In this document: positions 16,346-24,540 of the stretch, in pieces
Layout of the letters: every line of letters starts with the position of its first letter
Position numbering within the stretch: position 1 is the first letter of the stretch
Assembly (NCBI RefSeq): GCF_001513975.1
Contig: NZ_KQ947990.1
Span: 180,095-244,094, forward strand
DNA length: 64,000 bases
Direction of reading: 5' to 3'
DNA from: Streptomyces curacoi
Lineage (GTDB): Bacteria; Actinomycetota; Actinomycetes; Streptomycetales; Streptomycetaceae
Notes under the pieces: generated by a model
The model's input: the letters and a program-made list of their open reading frames with translations, nothing else
The model's database searches: none
Told to the model about the DNA's origin: nothing
Translations under genes and position numbers: made by a program

Positions 16346-17257
16346 ATGCGCATCAGAGCCACCGTGGCCGCCGTCTCCGGCGCCCTGGCCCTCTCCGCCC
16401 TCGCCGTCCCGGCCGCCCAGGCCGACGACTCCGCCGCCTCCTACCGCGCGGACGTCGCCAAGATCCGCCAGGCCGCGCAGGCCGCCTCCGGCAGGGCCGC
16501 GGCCGAGGAGGGCAAGCCGTACGCCCTGAACGTCACCTTCTCCAACTTCAAGATCGCCAAGGCGGTCAAGGTCGGTACGACCAACCACGTCTCCACCACG
16601 GTGACGTACACGCTGACCCACGGGGCGGACGTCAACATCGCCGCCCGTGACTTCATCACCGACCCCATCATCTACAAGGGCTCCTACACCAGCCCGGACA
16701 ACCGCCTCTACGGCAACAAGCCGGCCAAGTGCACCGCGACCTCGGCGACCACCGCCGACTGCAAGGGCACCATCGACGTCTACCCGGGCGCCCACGAGCT
16801 CATCAACTCGGACGCCGGCAGCTGGAAGGCCGCCGCGGAGGCCACCGCCTTCAACGGCCAGGACCCGGAGGGTGAGACCTTCGACATCACCAAGGTCGGC
16901 TACAAGGGCCAGGACGGCCTCGGCGGCACGCTGGTCCAGCGCTACTCGAAGCTGACGGTCAACGCCACGCCGGAGCCGGTGAAGAAGGGCAAGCCCATCA
17001 CGGTCACCGGCAAGCTCTCCCGCGCCAACTGGGAGGACAACAAGTACCACGGCTACGTCAACCAGCCGGTGAACCTGCAGTTCCGCAAGAACGGCAGCAA
17101 CACCTACACCACGGTGAAGACCATCAGGACCAACTCGACCGGCGACCTGAAGACGACGGTCACCGCCTCCGTGGACGGCTACTTCCGCTACACCTTCGCG
17201 GGCACGACGACGACCCCGGCGGTCAACGCCACGGGTGACTTCGTCGACGTCCAGTAG
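16346..17257 (+). CDS. Secreted protein, tandem family member 3
   Basis: 303 residues from ATG 16346. The signal peptide (MRIRATVAAVSGALALSALA, cut near AAQA) and overall layout match member 2: helix YRADVAKIRQAAQAASGRAA, core PYALNVTFSNFKI, Cys pair (AKCTAT, DCKG), then the shared C-domain SKLTVNATPEPVKKGKPITV ending GDFVDVQ. Clearly a duplication product of member 2, but its upstream region resembles that of member 1. Followed by the dispersed GC-rich repeat. Confidence 0.85.
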   Translation: MRIRATVAAVSGALALSALAVPAAQADDSAASYRADVAKIRQAAQAASGRAAAEEGKPYALNVTFSNFKIAKAVKVGTTNHVSTTVTYTLTHGADVNIAARDFITDPIIYKGSYTSPDNRLYGNKPAKCTATSATTADCKGTIDVYPGAHELINSDAGSWKAAAEATAFNGQDPEGETFDITKVGYKGQDGLGGTLVQRYSKLTVNATPEPVKKGKPITVTGKLSRANWEDNKYHGYVNQPVNLQFRKNGSNTYTTVKTIRTNSTGDLKTTVTASVDGYFRYTFAGTTTTPAVNATGDFVDVQ

Positions 17258-17269
17258 GACAACGCCCTC

Positions 17270-17312
17270 AGGGGCGCGGGGAACTGCGCGACCAGCCACA
17301 ACGGACCCGCAG
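17270..17312 (+). repeat. Dispersed 43-nt extragenic repeat, copy 1
   Basis: AGGGGCGCGGGGAACTGCGC followed by GACCAGCCACAACGGACCCG and CAG, 13 nt after the stop of secreted paralogue 3. It matches 51076-51118 at 42 of 43 positions. This sequence recurs widely downstream of genes in Streptomyces (from memory). Confidence 0.85.
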
Positions 17313-17352
17313 TGAACCACGACGCTCTTTCGGCCGAAGCCAAGCGCAGCGG

Positions 17353-19749
17353 CTACGCCGGGAAACGGCGGTCGACCCACTTCCACGTGAACTCCAGGGC
17401 GGCCGCCGCCCCCGCCGCGATCCCCACCGCGATCCACGGCATCGTCACCCCGACCAGCCGCAGCGCGAAGAACTCCTGCAGCCACGGCACGACCAGCACC
17501 AGCAGGAATCCCAGGCCCATCGTCGCCACCAGCGCGATCCGCCACCAGGTGTAGGGCCGGGCGATGATCGCCAGCACCCACATCGAGATCAGGAAGAGCG
17601 TCAGCGTCGCCACGCTCGTCTCCGCGTCCAGCGCGCCGGCGCCCCTGTAGTGGCTCCGGGCGATCAGATATGTCACGAAAGTCGCCGTCGCGGCCACCAC
17701 CCCGCCCGGGATCGCGTACCGCATGACCCGCCGCACGAAATGCGGCTTGGCGCGTTCCTTGTTGGGCGCGAGGGCCAGGAAGAAGGCCGGGACGCCGATG
17801 GTGAGGGTGGAGAGCAGGGTCAGATGGCGGGGCAGGAAGGGGTACTCCACCTGCGAGCACACCACCATCAGCGCGAGCAGCACCGAGTAGACGGTCTTCA
17901 CCAGGAAGAGCGTCGCCACCCGAGTGATGTTGCCGATGACCCGCCGTCCCTCGGCGACCACGGACGGCAGGGTCGCGAAGCTGTTGTTGAGCAGCACGAT
18001 CTGCGCCACCGCCCGTGTGGCCTCCGACCCCGAGCCCATCGCCACGCCGATGTCGGCGTCCTTCAGAGCCAGGACGTCGTTCACGCCGTCGCCGGTCATG
18101 GCGACGGTGTGCCCGTGGGACTGGAGCGCGCCGACCATGTCCCGCTTCTGCTGCGGGGAGACCCGCCCGAACACCGTGGTCTCGTCGATGGCCGTCGCCA
18201 TCCCGTCCCGGTCGCGGGGGAGCGTGCGGGCGTCGACCGTGGTGCCGGCCAGCCCCAGCTTGTCCGCCACCGCGCCCACGGACACCGCGTTGTCCCCGGA
18301 GATCACCTTGGCGCGGACGTTCTGCTCGGCGAAGTAGCGCAGGGTGTCGGCGGCGTCCGGCCGTAGCCGCTGCTCCAGTACGACGAGGGCGGCGGGCTTG
18401 GCGCCCTCGGCGACGCCGGGATCGTCGAGGTCGCGGTCGGCCCGGGCGAGCAGCAGCACCCGCAGGCCCTGCTCGTTCAGCCGGTCGGTCTCGGCCAGGG
18501 CCGGGTCGTCGGCCGGGAGGAGTACGTCGGGGGCGCCCAGCAGCCAGGTACTGGTCTCGCCGTCGCCCTCGCTGAAGGCGGCGCCGCTGTACTTGCGGGC
18601 GGAGGAGAAGGGCAGGGACTCGGTGCAGCGCCAGTCCTCCGCGTCCGGGTAGGCGTCGATGATGGCCTGCAGGGAGGCGTTCGGGCGGGGGTCGGACTCG
18701 CCGAGGGCGCCCAGCACCTTGCGTATGTACTCCTCGTCGCTGCCGCCCAGGGTGCGCAGCTCGGTGACGTCCATGCCGCCCTCGGTGAGGGTGCCGGTCT
18801 TGTCGAGGCAGACGGTGTCGACGCGGGCGAGGCCCTCGATGGCGGGCAGCTCCTGGACGAGGCACTGCTGCCGGCCGAGGCGGATGACGCCGATGGCGAA
18901 GGCGACGGAGGTGAGGAGGACGAGCCCCTCCGGGACCATGGGCACGATGCCGCCGACGGTCCGGGCGAGCGAGTCGTCGAGGTCGTTCTGCTTGACGAAG
19001 AGCTGGGTGACGATCAGGCCGATCGCGGCCGGGACCATCATCCAGGTCACGTACTTGAGGATGGTGGAGATGCCGGAGCGCAGCTCGGAGTGGACGAGAG
19101 TGAAGCGGGAGGCCTCCTCGGCGAGCTGGGCGGCGTAGGCCTCGCGCCCTACCTTGGTGGCCTGGAAGGCGCCGCCCCCGGCGACGACGAAGCTCCCGGA
19201 CAGCACCTGGTCCCCCGGCCGTTTGACGACCGGATCGGCCTCCCCGGTGAGCAGCGACTCGTCGATCTCCAGCCCGTCGGCCTCGACGCACACCCCGTCC
19301 ACGACGGCCTTGTCACCCGGCCCGATCTCTATCAGGTCGTCCAGCACGATCTCGGACGTACCGACCTCGGCGGCGACCCCGTCCCGCCGCACCGTGGGCC
19401 GCGCCTCGCCGATCAGGGCGAGCGAGTCGAGGGTCTTCTTCGCCCGCCACTCCTGGATGATCCCGATGCCGGTGTTGGCGAGGATCACGAAGCCGAACAG
19501 GCTGTCCTGGATCGGCGCGACGAACAGCATGATCAGCCAGAGCACGCCGATGATCGCGTTGAACCGGGTGAAGACGTTGGCGCGCACGATGTCGGTCATC
19601 GACCGGCTGCTGCGCACCGGTACGTCGTTGACCTGTCCCCGCGAGACCCGCTCGGCCACTTCGGCCGCGGTGAGCCCGCCCGTCGCCACCGGGACGGAGG
19701 CGGGGTGCACAGGGTTGTCCACTTCGGCGCCCGCGTCGGTATGCGTCAT
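17353..19749 (-). CDS. P-type (E1-E2) cation-transporting ATPase
   Basis: 798 residues. Signatures: TGEAD in LLTGEADPVV (actuator domain), PMVPEGL (about 270-276) in the cation-site helix, phosphorylation motif DKTGTLTEG with Asp316, and TGDGVNDVLALKDAD (hinge). This places it with the actinobacterial P2-like/HAD-IC cation ATPases; it lacks CPx metal-binding motifs and N-terminal heavy-metal domains, so a soft-metal exporter is unlikely, but the ion is not predictable. About eight to ten TM segments, the last six after GNITRVATLFLVKTVYS. No obvious Shine-Dalgarno at ATG 19749. Confidence 0.93.
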   Translation of the reverse strand: MTHTDAGAEVDNPVHPASVPVATGGLTAAEVAERVSRGQVNDVPVRSSRSMTDIVRANVFTRFNAIIGVLWLIMLFVAPIQDSLFGFVILANTGIGIIQEWRAKKTLDSLALIGEARPTVRRDGVAAEVGTSEIVLDDLIEIGPGDKAVVDGVCVEADGLEIDESLLTGEADPVVKRPGDQVLSGSFVVAGGGAFQATKVGREAYAAQLAEEASRFTLVHSELRSGISTILKYVTWMMVPAAIGLIVTQLFVKQNDLDDSLARTVGGIVPMVPEGLVLLTSVAFAIGVIRLGRQQCLVQELPAIEGLARVDTVCLDKTGTLTEGGMDVTELRTLGGSDEEYIRKVLGALGESDPRPNASLQAIIDAYPDAEDWRCTESLPFSSARKYSGAAFSEGDGETSTWLLGAPDVLLPADDPALAETDRLNEQGLRVLLLARADRDLDDPGVAEGAKPAALVVLEQRLRPDAADTLRYFAEQNVRAKVISGDNAVSVGAVADKLGLAGTTVDARTLPRDRDGMATAIDETTVFGRVSPQQKRDMVGALQSHGHTVAMTGDGVNDVLALKDADIGVAMGSGSEATRAVAQIVLLNNSFATLPSVVAEGRRVIGNITRVATLFLVKTVYSVLLALMVVCSQVEYPFLPRHLTLLSTLTIGVPAFFLALAPNKERAKPHFVRRVMRYAIPGGVVAATATFVTYLIARSHYRGAGALDAETSVATLTLFLISMWVLAIIARPYTWWRIALVATMGLGFLLVLVVPWLQEFFALRLVGVTMPWIAVGIAAGAAAALEFTWKWVDRRFPA

Positions 19750-19846
19750 GCATTCGACGGTACGTGCGGATTTACGGCTTCACCCGCTGAGTGCGCCGAA
19801 GTTCCGACTCGGGGAGGACGGTTGTCGTACCGGGGTTGTACGTCCC

Positions 19847-20137
19847 CTAGTCGGCGGAGGCCGCCGGCGACTGCTCTCGCTCCGCGGCCTCCAGTGCCGC
19901 CGCCCGCTTGAGTGCCGCGTCACGCTTACGGACGTACCAGATGCCGATCAGTCCCAGGCCCCCGCCGGCCAGGCAGGTCCACAGCCACCAGGTGTGCTCG
20001 TGGTCGTCGAACCAGCCGTAGAAGGGGAGCTGCACCACGAAGAGGACGAACCAGAGGATCGTGCCGCCGGTGATGGTGGCGACCACGGGCCCTTCCAGGG
20101 GCTCGGGCGCCTCGTGTTTGGGGGTCCACTTCGCCAT
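19847..20137 (-). CDS. DUF2530 membrane protein
   Basis: 96 residues with two hydrophobic helices (GTILWFVLFVVQLPFYG and WWLWTCLAGGGLGLIGIWYV) and a basic/Ala-rich C-terminus (RKRDAALKRAAALEAAERE). The layout matches the actinobacterial DUF2530 family of unknown function, which is usually found beside purine permease or regulator genes. TAAGCT lies 7 nt before the ATG (leaderless). Divergent from the purine permease. Confidence 0.85.
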   Translation of the reverse strand: MAKWTPKHEAPEPLEGPVVATITGGTILWFVLFVVQLPFYGWFDDHEHTWWLWTCLAGGGLGLIGIWYVRKRDAALKRAAALEAAEREQSPAASAD

Positions 20138-20144
20138 GGGTGAC

Positions 20145-20150
20145 AGCTTA
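20145..20150 (-). promoter_or_regulatory. -10 hexamer TAAGCT of a leaderless promoter
   Basis: TAAGCT on the minus strand, 7 nt before ATG 20137 of the DUF2530 gene. Confidence 0.5.
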
Positions 20151-20254
20151 CGAGGCGATCAGGTCTACGCGCGGAGATGGCCGATCCGGAACTCATATGT
20201 TCATACTGAAACGGTTTCTCTCTGACCACTTCTCTTCGTAGGAAACGCCAACAC

Positions 20255-21706
20255 ATGTCCACCTCGGCCCCCGCCAAGGTCCCCGCCCCTGAACAGCCGG
20301 GAGCCGGCCGCGCCTACGGCGCACTCGACCGCTTCTTCAAGATCTCCGAACGGGGCAGCACCCTGCCCCGCGAAATCCGCGGTGGTTTCGCCACTTTCTT
20401 CGCGATGGCCTACATCATCGTGCTGAACCCGATCATCCTCGGCAGCGCGAAGGACATGTACGGTCACCAGCTGGACAACGGACAGCTGGTCACCGCGACG
20501 GCCCTGACGGCGGCGTTCACCACGCTGCTGATGGGCGTCATCGGCAACGTGCCGATCGCCCTCGCCGCCGGCCTCGGCGTGAACTCGGTCGTCGCGCTCC
20601 AGCTGGCGCCCCGGATGTCCTGGCCGGACGCGATGGGCATGGTGGTGCTCGCCGGCTTCGTGGTCATGCTGCTGGTGGCCACCGGGCTGCGCGAGCGCGT
20701 CATGAACGCCGTCCCCTACAGCCTGCGCAAGGCCATCTCCATCGGCATCGGCCTGTTCATCATGCTGATCGGCCTCGTCGACTCCGGCTTCGTCTCCCGC
20801 ATCCCGGACGTCGCCCAGACCACGGTCCCGCTCCAGCTCGGCGGCGACGGCCACCTCAACGGCTGGCCGGTCCTGGTCTTCATCCTCGGCGCGCTACTCA
20901 CCCTCGCGCTCATCGTGCGCAAGGTCCCCGGCGCGATCCTCGTCTCGATCGTCGCGATGACCGTGCTCGCCCTCGTCATCGAGGCGGTCGCGAAGGTGCC
21001 GTCCTGGGGCCTGACGACCCCGAAGTGGCCCGGCAACCCGGTCGCGAGCCCCGACTTCGGCCTGATCGGCCAGGCCAGCCTCTTCGGCGGCTTCGAGAAG
21101 GTCGGCGTGCTGACCGGGATCCTCTTCGTCTTCACGGTCCTGCTGTCCTGCTTCTTCGACGCCATGGGCACGATCATGGGCGTCAGCGACGAGGCCAAGC
21201 TGACCGACGCCCAGGGCCAGATGCCCGGCATCAACAAGGTCCTGTTCGTCGACGGCCTCGCCGTCGCCACGGGCGGCGCCAGCTCCTCCTCGGCCACCAC
21301 CGCCTTCGTGGAGTCCACGGCCGGCGTCGGCGAAGGGGCGCGTACCGGCTTCGCGAACGTCGTCACCGGCGCCCTGTTCGGCGTGGCGCTGTTCCTCACG
21401 CCCGTGGCCACGATGGTCCCGTCCCAGGCGGCCACCCCGGCCCTGCTCGCGGTGGGCTTCCTGATCCTGGCCAACTCGGTCAAGGAGATCGACTGGGCCG
21501 ACTACACGATCGCCATCCCGGCCTTCGTGACGATGGTGATGATGCCGTTCACCTACTCGATCACCAACGGCATCGGCATGGGCTTCATCACCTTCGCGGT
21601 GCTGCGCCTGGCCGCCGGGCGGGGCCGGGAGGTGCCGGTGGCGATGTACGCCGTGGCGGCGGTGTTCGGCTTCTACTACCTGATGCCGGCGCTGGGACTC
21701 ACGTAA
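20255..21706 (+). CDS. NCS2-family (AzgA-like) purine permease
   Basis: 483 residues, 12-14 hydrophobic segments. AzgA-type hallmarks are REIRGGFATFFAMAYIIVLN at the first helix, AAGLGVNSVVAL, and the family motif region GGASSSSATTAFVESTAGVG followed by EGARTGF. AzgA proteins import hypoxanthine, guanine or adenine by proton symport. AGGAAACG lies upstream of the ATG at a usable distance. No riboswitch-like structure is evident in the 117-nt upstream region. A 14-bp tandem repeat starts at the stop codon. Confidence 0.92.
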   Translation: MSTSAPAKVPAPEQPGAGRAYGALDRFFKISERGSTLPREIRGGFATFFAMAYIIVLNPIILGSAKDMYGHQLDNGQLVTATALTAAFTTLLMGVIGNVPIALAAGLGVNSVVALQLAPRMSWPDAMGMVVLAGFVVMLLVATGLRERVMNAVPYSLRKAISIGIGLFIMLIGLVDSGFVSRIPDVAQTTVPLQLGGDGHLNGWPVLVFILGALLTLALIVRKVPGAILVSIVAMTVLALVIEAVAKVPSWGLTTPKWPGNPVASPDFGLIGQASLFGGFEKVGVLTGILFVFTVLLSCFFDAMGTIMGVSDEAKLTDAQGQMPGINKVLFVDGLAVATGGASSSSATTAFVESTAGVGEGARTGFANVVTGALFGVALFLTPVATMVPSQAATPALLAVGFLILANSVKEIDWADYTIAIPAFVTMVMMPFTYSITNGIGMGFITFAVLRLAAGRGREVPVAMYAVAAVFGFYYLMPALGLT

Positions 21707-21773
21707 GCCGCCTTACGTAAGCCGCCGCACCCAAGCCGCCGCACCCAAGCCGTCTCACCCATGCCGCCTCACG
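21704..21773. repeat. Five tandem 14-bp repeats spanning two gene ends
   Basis: Units TAAGCCGCCTTACG, TAAGCCGCCGCACC, CAAGCCGCCGCACC, CAAGCCGTCTCACC and CATGCCGCCTCACG at 14-nt steps. The first unit includes the permease stop codon and the last overlaps the 3' end of the convergent RHH gene. Minisatellite-like. Confidence 0.85.
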
Positions 21774-21951
21774 TGAGGCCGTAGAACTTCTCGGTCTCCT
21801 CGACGGCGGCCTGGAACCGCTCGTCGAAGTCATCGCGGATGAGCGTCCGGACGACATAGTCCTGGACGCTCATTCCTCTTTTCGCCGCATGCTCTCGGAG
21901 TCGTTCGAGCAGCTCGTGGTCTATCCGCAGGCTGAGCACGCTGGTCCCCAT
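21769..21951 (-). CDS. Ribbon-helix-helix DNA-binding protein (antitoxin-like)
   Basis: 60 residues from ATG 21951 (GTG 21957 possible). The N-terminus reads MGTSVLSLRIDHELLERLRE, an RHH/CopG-type strand-helix start, followed by GMSVQDYVVRTLIRDD, then an acidic tail (EETEKFYGL). Such proteins dimerise and bind operators, often as antitoxins, but no toxin gene adjoins it. No clear Shine-Dalgarno. Confidence 0.7.
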   Translation of the reverse strand: MGTSVLSLRIDHELLERLREHAAKRGMSVQDYVVRTLIRDDFDERFQAAVEETEKFYGLT

Positions 21952-22071
21952 GGACACGAGGGTTGCCGCATCCGCCGGGCCGGTGTGTCACGTTCCGCCA
22001 CCGGATCACCCGGACGAGTGATGCGGTGATTCCGTGGCCAGGGTCACGGGCATCCTTGCGCGTTCCAGTGG

Positions 22072-22103
22072 TCTTTAGCGAGAGTAATGAGTTACGCTAA
22101 AGA
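22072..22103 (+). promoter_or_regulatory. MarR-type operator overlapping a leaderless promoter
   Basis: TCTTTAGCG (22072-22080) and CGCTAAAGA (22095-22103) form a perfect 9-bp inverted repeat, with GTAA-TGAG-TTAC nested inside. TACGCT (22093-22098) lies 7 nt before ATG 22106, so a repressor bound here would cover the -10 and start site. Autoregulation by the MarR protein is inferred. Confidence 0.65.
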
Positions 22104-22105
22104 AC

Positions 22106-22543
22106 ATGCCGGACCTTACCCATGGCGACGACGCTGCCGCCGTGAACTCTCTGCGCTCCGCCGTGATGCGACTGTCGCGTCGGCTCAAGCACCAGCGGGT
22201 CGACGAGTCGCTGAGCCCCACCGAGATGTCGGTGCTGGGCACCCTCTCCCTCTGCGGCAAGGCCACCCCCGGTGAGCTGGCCCGCAAGGAGCACGTCCAG
22301 CCGCCGTCGATGACCCGCATCGTCGCCCTGCTGGAGTCCAAGGGACTGGTCCGTCTGGAGCCGCACCCGGAGGACCGGCGCCAGAAGGTCGTCACGAAGA
22401 CCGAGCAGGCCGAGGTGATGCTCGACGAGAGCCGCCGCAAGCGCAACGCCTTCCTGGCCACCCTGGTCGAGGGCCTCGACGAGGACGAGTGGGCGAAACT
22501 GCGCGCCGCCGCCCCCGTGCTGGAGAAGCTCGCACATCTGTAA
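22106..22543 (+). CDS. MarR-family transcriptional regulator
   Basis: 145 residues. The winged-helix core is LSPTEMSVLGTLSLCGKATP followed by GELARKEHVQPPSMTRIVAL, with the wing LVRLEPHPEDRRQKVV. MarR proteins repress adjacent exporters and respond to small aromatics. The MFS exporter begins 31 nt downstream in the same direction, and the gene is preceded by a dyad overlapping its own promoter. No Shine-Dalgarno; TACGCT at -13 to -8 indicates a leaderless transcript. Confidence 0.93.
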   Translation: MPDLTHGDDAAAVNSLRSAVMRLSRRLKHQRVDESLSPTEMSVLGTLSLCGKATPGELARKEHVQPPSMTRIVALLESKGLVRLEPHPEDRRQKVVTKTEQAEVMLDESRRKRNAFLATLVEGLDEDEWAKLRAAAPVLEKLAHL

Positions 22544-22574
22544 GCAGCAGTCGGTCACAAGGAGGCGAACGCTT

Positions 22575-23981
22575 TTGAGTACGGGACCCGGAGCAGATTC
22601 CGCACCCGCACCAGACACCAACGACACCTCACCCGCCCTCAAGACCCCCGACACCCTCAAGACCGCGAAGACCCCCAAGACCCCGAGGCCCCGCAAGTCC
22701 TCGATGTTCAGCTCGCTGACGGTCAGGAACTACCGCCTGTTCTTCCTCGGCCAGGTCGTCTCCAACACCGGCACCTGGATGCAGCGCATCGCCCAGGACT
22801 GGCTGGTCCTCAGCCTCACCGGCTCCGCCACCGCCGTCGGCATCACGACGGCCCTGCAGTTCCTGCCGATGCTGCTGTTCGGCCTCTACGGCGGCGTTCT
22901 GGTCGACCGCCTGCCCAAGCGCCGCACGCTGCTGGTCACGCAGACGTCGATGGCCGTCACCGGTATCGCGCTGGCCGTCCTCACCCTCACCGGACACGTC
23001 CAGGTCTGGCACGTCTACGTCGCCGCCTTCGCCGTGGGCCTGGCCACGGTCGTCGACAACCCGGCCCGCCAGACGTTCGTCAGCGAGATGGTCGGCCCCG
23101 ACCAGCTGCAGAACGCCGTCAGCCTGAACTCCGCGAACTTCCAGTCGGCCCGCCTGGTCGGCCCCGCCGTCGCGGGCCTGATGATCACCGGCGTCGGCAC
23201 GGGGTGGGCGTTCCTCGCCAACGGCCTGTCCTTCGTCGCGCCCATCACCGGTCTGCTGCTGATGCGGGCGCGTGAGCTGTACGTCGTCGAGCGCGCCCCG
23301 CGCGCCAAGGGCCAGCTGCGGGAGGGGCTGCGGTATGTCGCCGGGCGCCCGGAGCTGATCTGGACCATCGCCCTCGCCGGGTTCGTCAGCACCTTCGGCT
23401 TCAACTTCCCGGTCTATCTGTCGGCCTTCGCCGACGACGTCTTCCGGGCGGGCGCCGGCTCCTACAGCCTCTTCAACACCCTGATGGCGGTCGGCTCCCT
23501 GGCGGGCGCCCTGCTCGCGGCCCGGCGCGGCACGGCCCGGATGCGGGTGCTCGTCGTCGGGGCCGTGGCCTTCGGCACGATGGAGCTGGTGGCCTCCGTG
23601 GCCCCCTCCCTGTGGCTGTTCGCCCTGCTCATGGTCCCGATCGGCATGTTCGGCATGACGGTCAACGTCACCGCCAACAGCAGCGTCCAGATGAGCACCG
23701 ACCCGGTCATGCGGGGTCGGGTGATGGCCCTGTACATGATGGTGTTCATGGGCGGTGCGCCGCTGGGCGCGCCGATCGCCGGCTGGATCACGGACACGTA
23801 CGGCGTCCGGGCGGGCCTGGCGGTGGGCGGTGCGATCACGGCCGTCGCCGCCGTGGCGATCGCCCTGGTCCTGGCCCGCGTCGGCGGCCTGCGGCTGTCG
23901 GTGGGCTGGAACCACGGCCATCCGCACGTCCGCTTCGTCCCCCGCGAGCAGCGGGAGGAGCAGCTGGCGACGGTGGCCTGA
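22575..23981 (+). CDS. MFS exporter (enterobactin-exporter/MFS_3 type)
   Basis: 468 residues from TTG 22575, chosen because AAGGAGG lies at 22559-22565. A Lys/Pro/Thr-rich cytoplasmic N-terminus (TPDTLKTAKTPKTPRPRK) precedes the membrane part, which begins NYRLFFLGQVVSNTGTWMQR as in EntS/MFS_3 exporters, with VDRLPKRRTLLVTQ in loop 2-3 and NPARQTFVSEMVG later. About 12 TM helices. Likely an efflux pump controlled by the upstream MarR gene; substrate unknown. Confidence 0.9.
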   Translation: MSTGPGADSAPAPDTNDTSPALKTPDTLKTAKTPKTPRPRKSSMFSSLTVRNYRLFFLGQVVSNTGTWMQRIAQDWLVLSLTGSATAVGITTALQFLPMLLFGLYGGVLVDRLPKRRTLLVTQTSMAVTGIALAVLTLTGHVQVWHVYVAAFAVGLATVVDNPARQTFVSEMVGPDQLQNAVSLNSANFQSARLVGPAVAGLMITGVGTGWAFLANGLSFVAPITGLLLMRARELYVVERAPRAKGQLREGLRYVAGRPELIWTIALAGFVSTFGFNFPVYLSAFADDVFRAGAGSYSLFNTLMAVGSLAGALLAARRGTARMRVLVVGAVAFGTMELVASVAPSLWLFALLMVPIGMFGMTVNVTANSSVQMSTDPVMRGRVMALYMMVFMGGAPLGAPIAGWITDTYGVRAGLAVGGAITAVAAVAIALVLARVGGLRLSVGWNHGHPHVRFVPREQREEQLATVA

Positions 23982-24010
23982 GTGGCCTGAGCGGCCTGCA
24001 CGGCCTGCCC

Positions 24011-24060
24011 GTCTGAGCCGCGGGGCCCGGAGGCGGATCCTCCGGGCCGGCGGCTCAGAC
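24011..24060. terminator. Strong bidirectional hairpin terminator
   Basis: GTCTGAGCCGC-GGGG-CCCGGAGG pairs with CCTCCGGG-CC-GGCGGCTCAGAC around a 5-nt loop (24034-24038), about 20 bp with a small internal mismatch. It lies between the MFS stop and the convergent acetyltransferase relic, overlapping the latter's stop. Confidence 0.8.
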
Positions 24061-24500
24061 CCTGCGGGCCAGCACCTGCCCCCGGCCAGTCGTCCTTCCC
24101 CCGGTAGGTGTCGGTGCGGACGAAGCCGTTGCTCTCGTAGTAGCGCACGAGCTTGCCGTCGTTGCCCGCGTAGCAGTCGACCCGCAGCAGTGAGACGCCC
24201 GCCCGGCGGGTCGCCTCGGCGGCGTGGGCGAGCAGGACGCTGCCCAGGCCGTGCCCCTTGAAGCGGCGGTCGGAGGCGAGCCAGTGGATGTATCGCTCGG
24301 GCTCACCGGGCGGCGGGAGCCGGCACAGGTGGTCGCCGGGCCTGTCGTCGAGGGTGAGGGTGGCGGCCGGTACGGTACAGCGGCTTCGTCCCCCACTGCC
24401 CCGGGCGCCCCTGCGCGACCAGCCACTCCACGCAGCTGTCGAGCATGCTGAGTACGACGGGGATGTCGTCGGGGCCACCTTCTCTGATGGTGATCTCCAT
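24055..24500 (-). pseudogene. GNAT acetyltransferase, frameshifted and internally deleted
   Basis: The intact start MEITIREGGPDDIPVVLSML (ATG 24500, TACGCT 6 nt upstream) runs to QWGTKPL, then the family sequence resumes in another frame at VPAATLTLDDRPGDH (near 24370); 20-30 residues typical of the family are missing at the junction. The acetyl-CoA loop (RFKGHGLGSVLLAHAAE) and YYESNGFVRTDTY follow. A second shift in a G-run near 24085 moves the final VLARRV to a third frame. Two independent lesions make a real pseudogene more likely than a single sequencing error. Confidence 0.8.
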
Positions 24501-24506
24501 CGGGGC

Positions 24507-24512
24507 AGCGTA
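24507..24512 (-). promoter_or_regulatory. -10 hexamer TACGCT before the GNAT relic
   Basis: TACGCT on the minus strand, 6 nt before ATG 24500; a preserved leaderless-type promoter. Confidence 0.4.
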
Positions 24513-24540
24513 GGTGACCGTTCCCTGGAAGGGTGAGGCC

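Noticed and set aside
21769..21951. A complete toxin-antitoxin pair based on the RHH gene
   Set aside because: The neighbouring genes are a permease and a MarR regulator; no small toxin frame with a ribosome site was found next to it.
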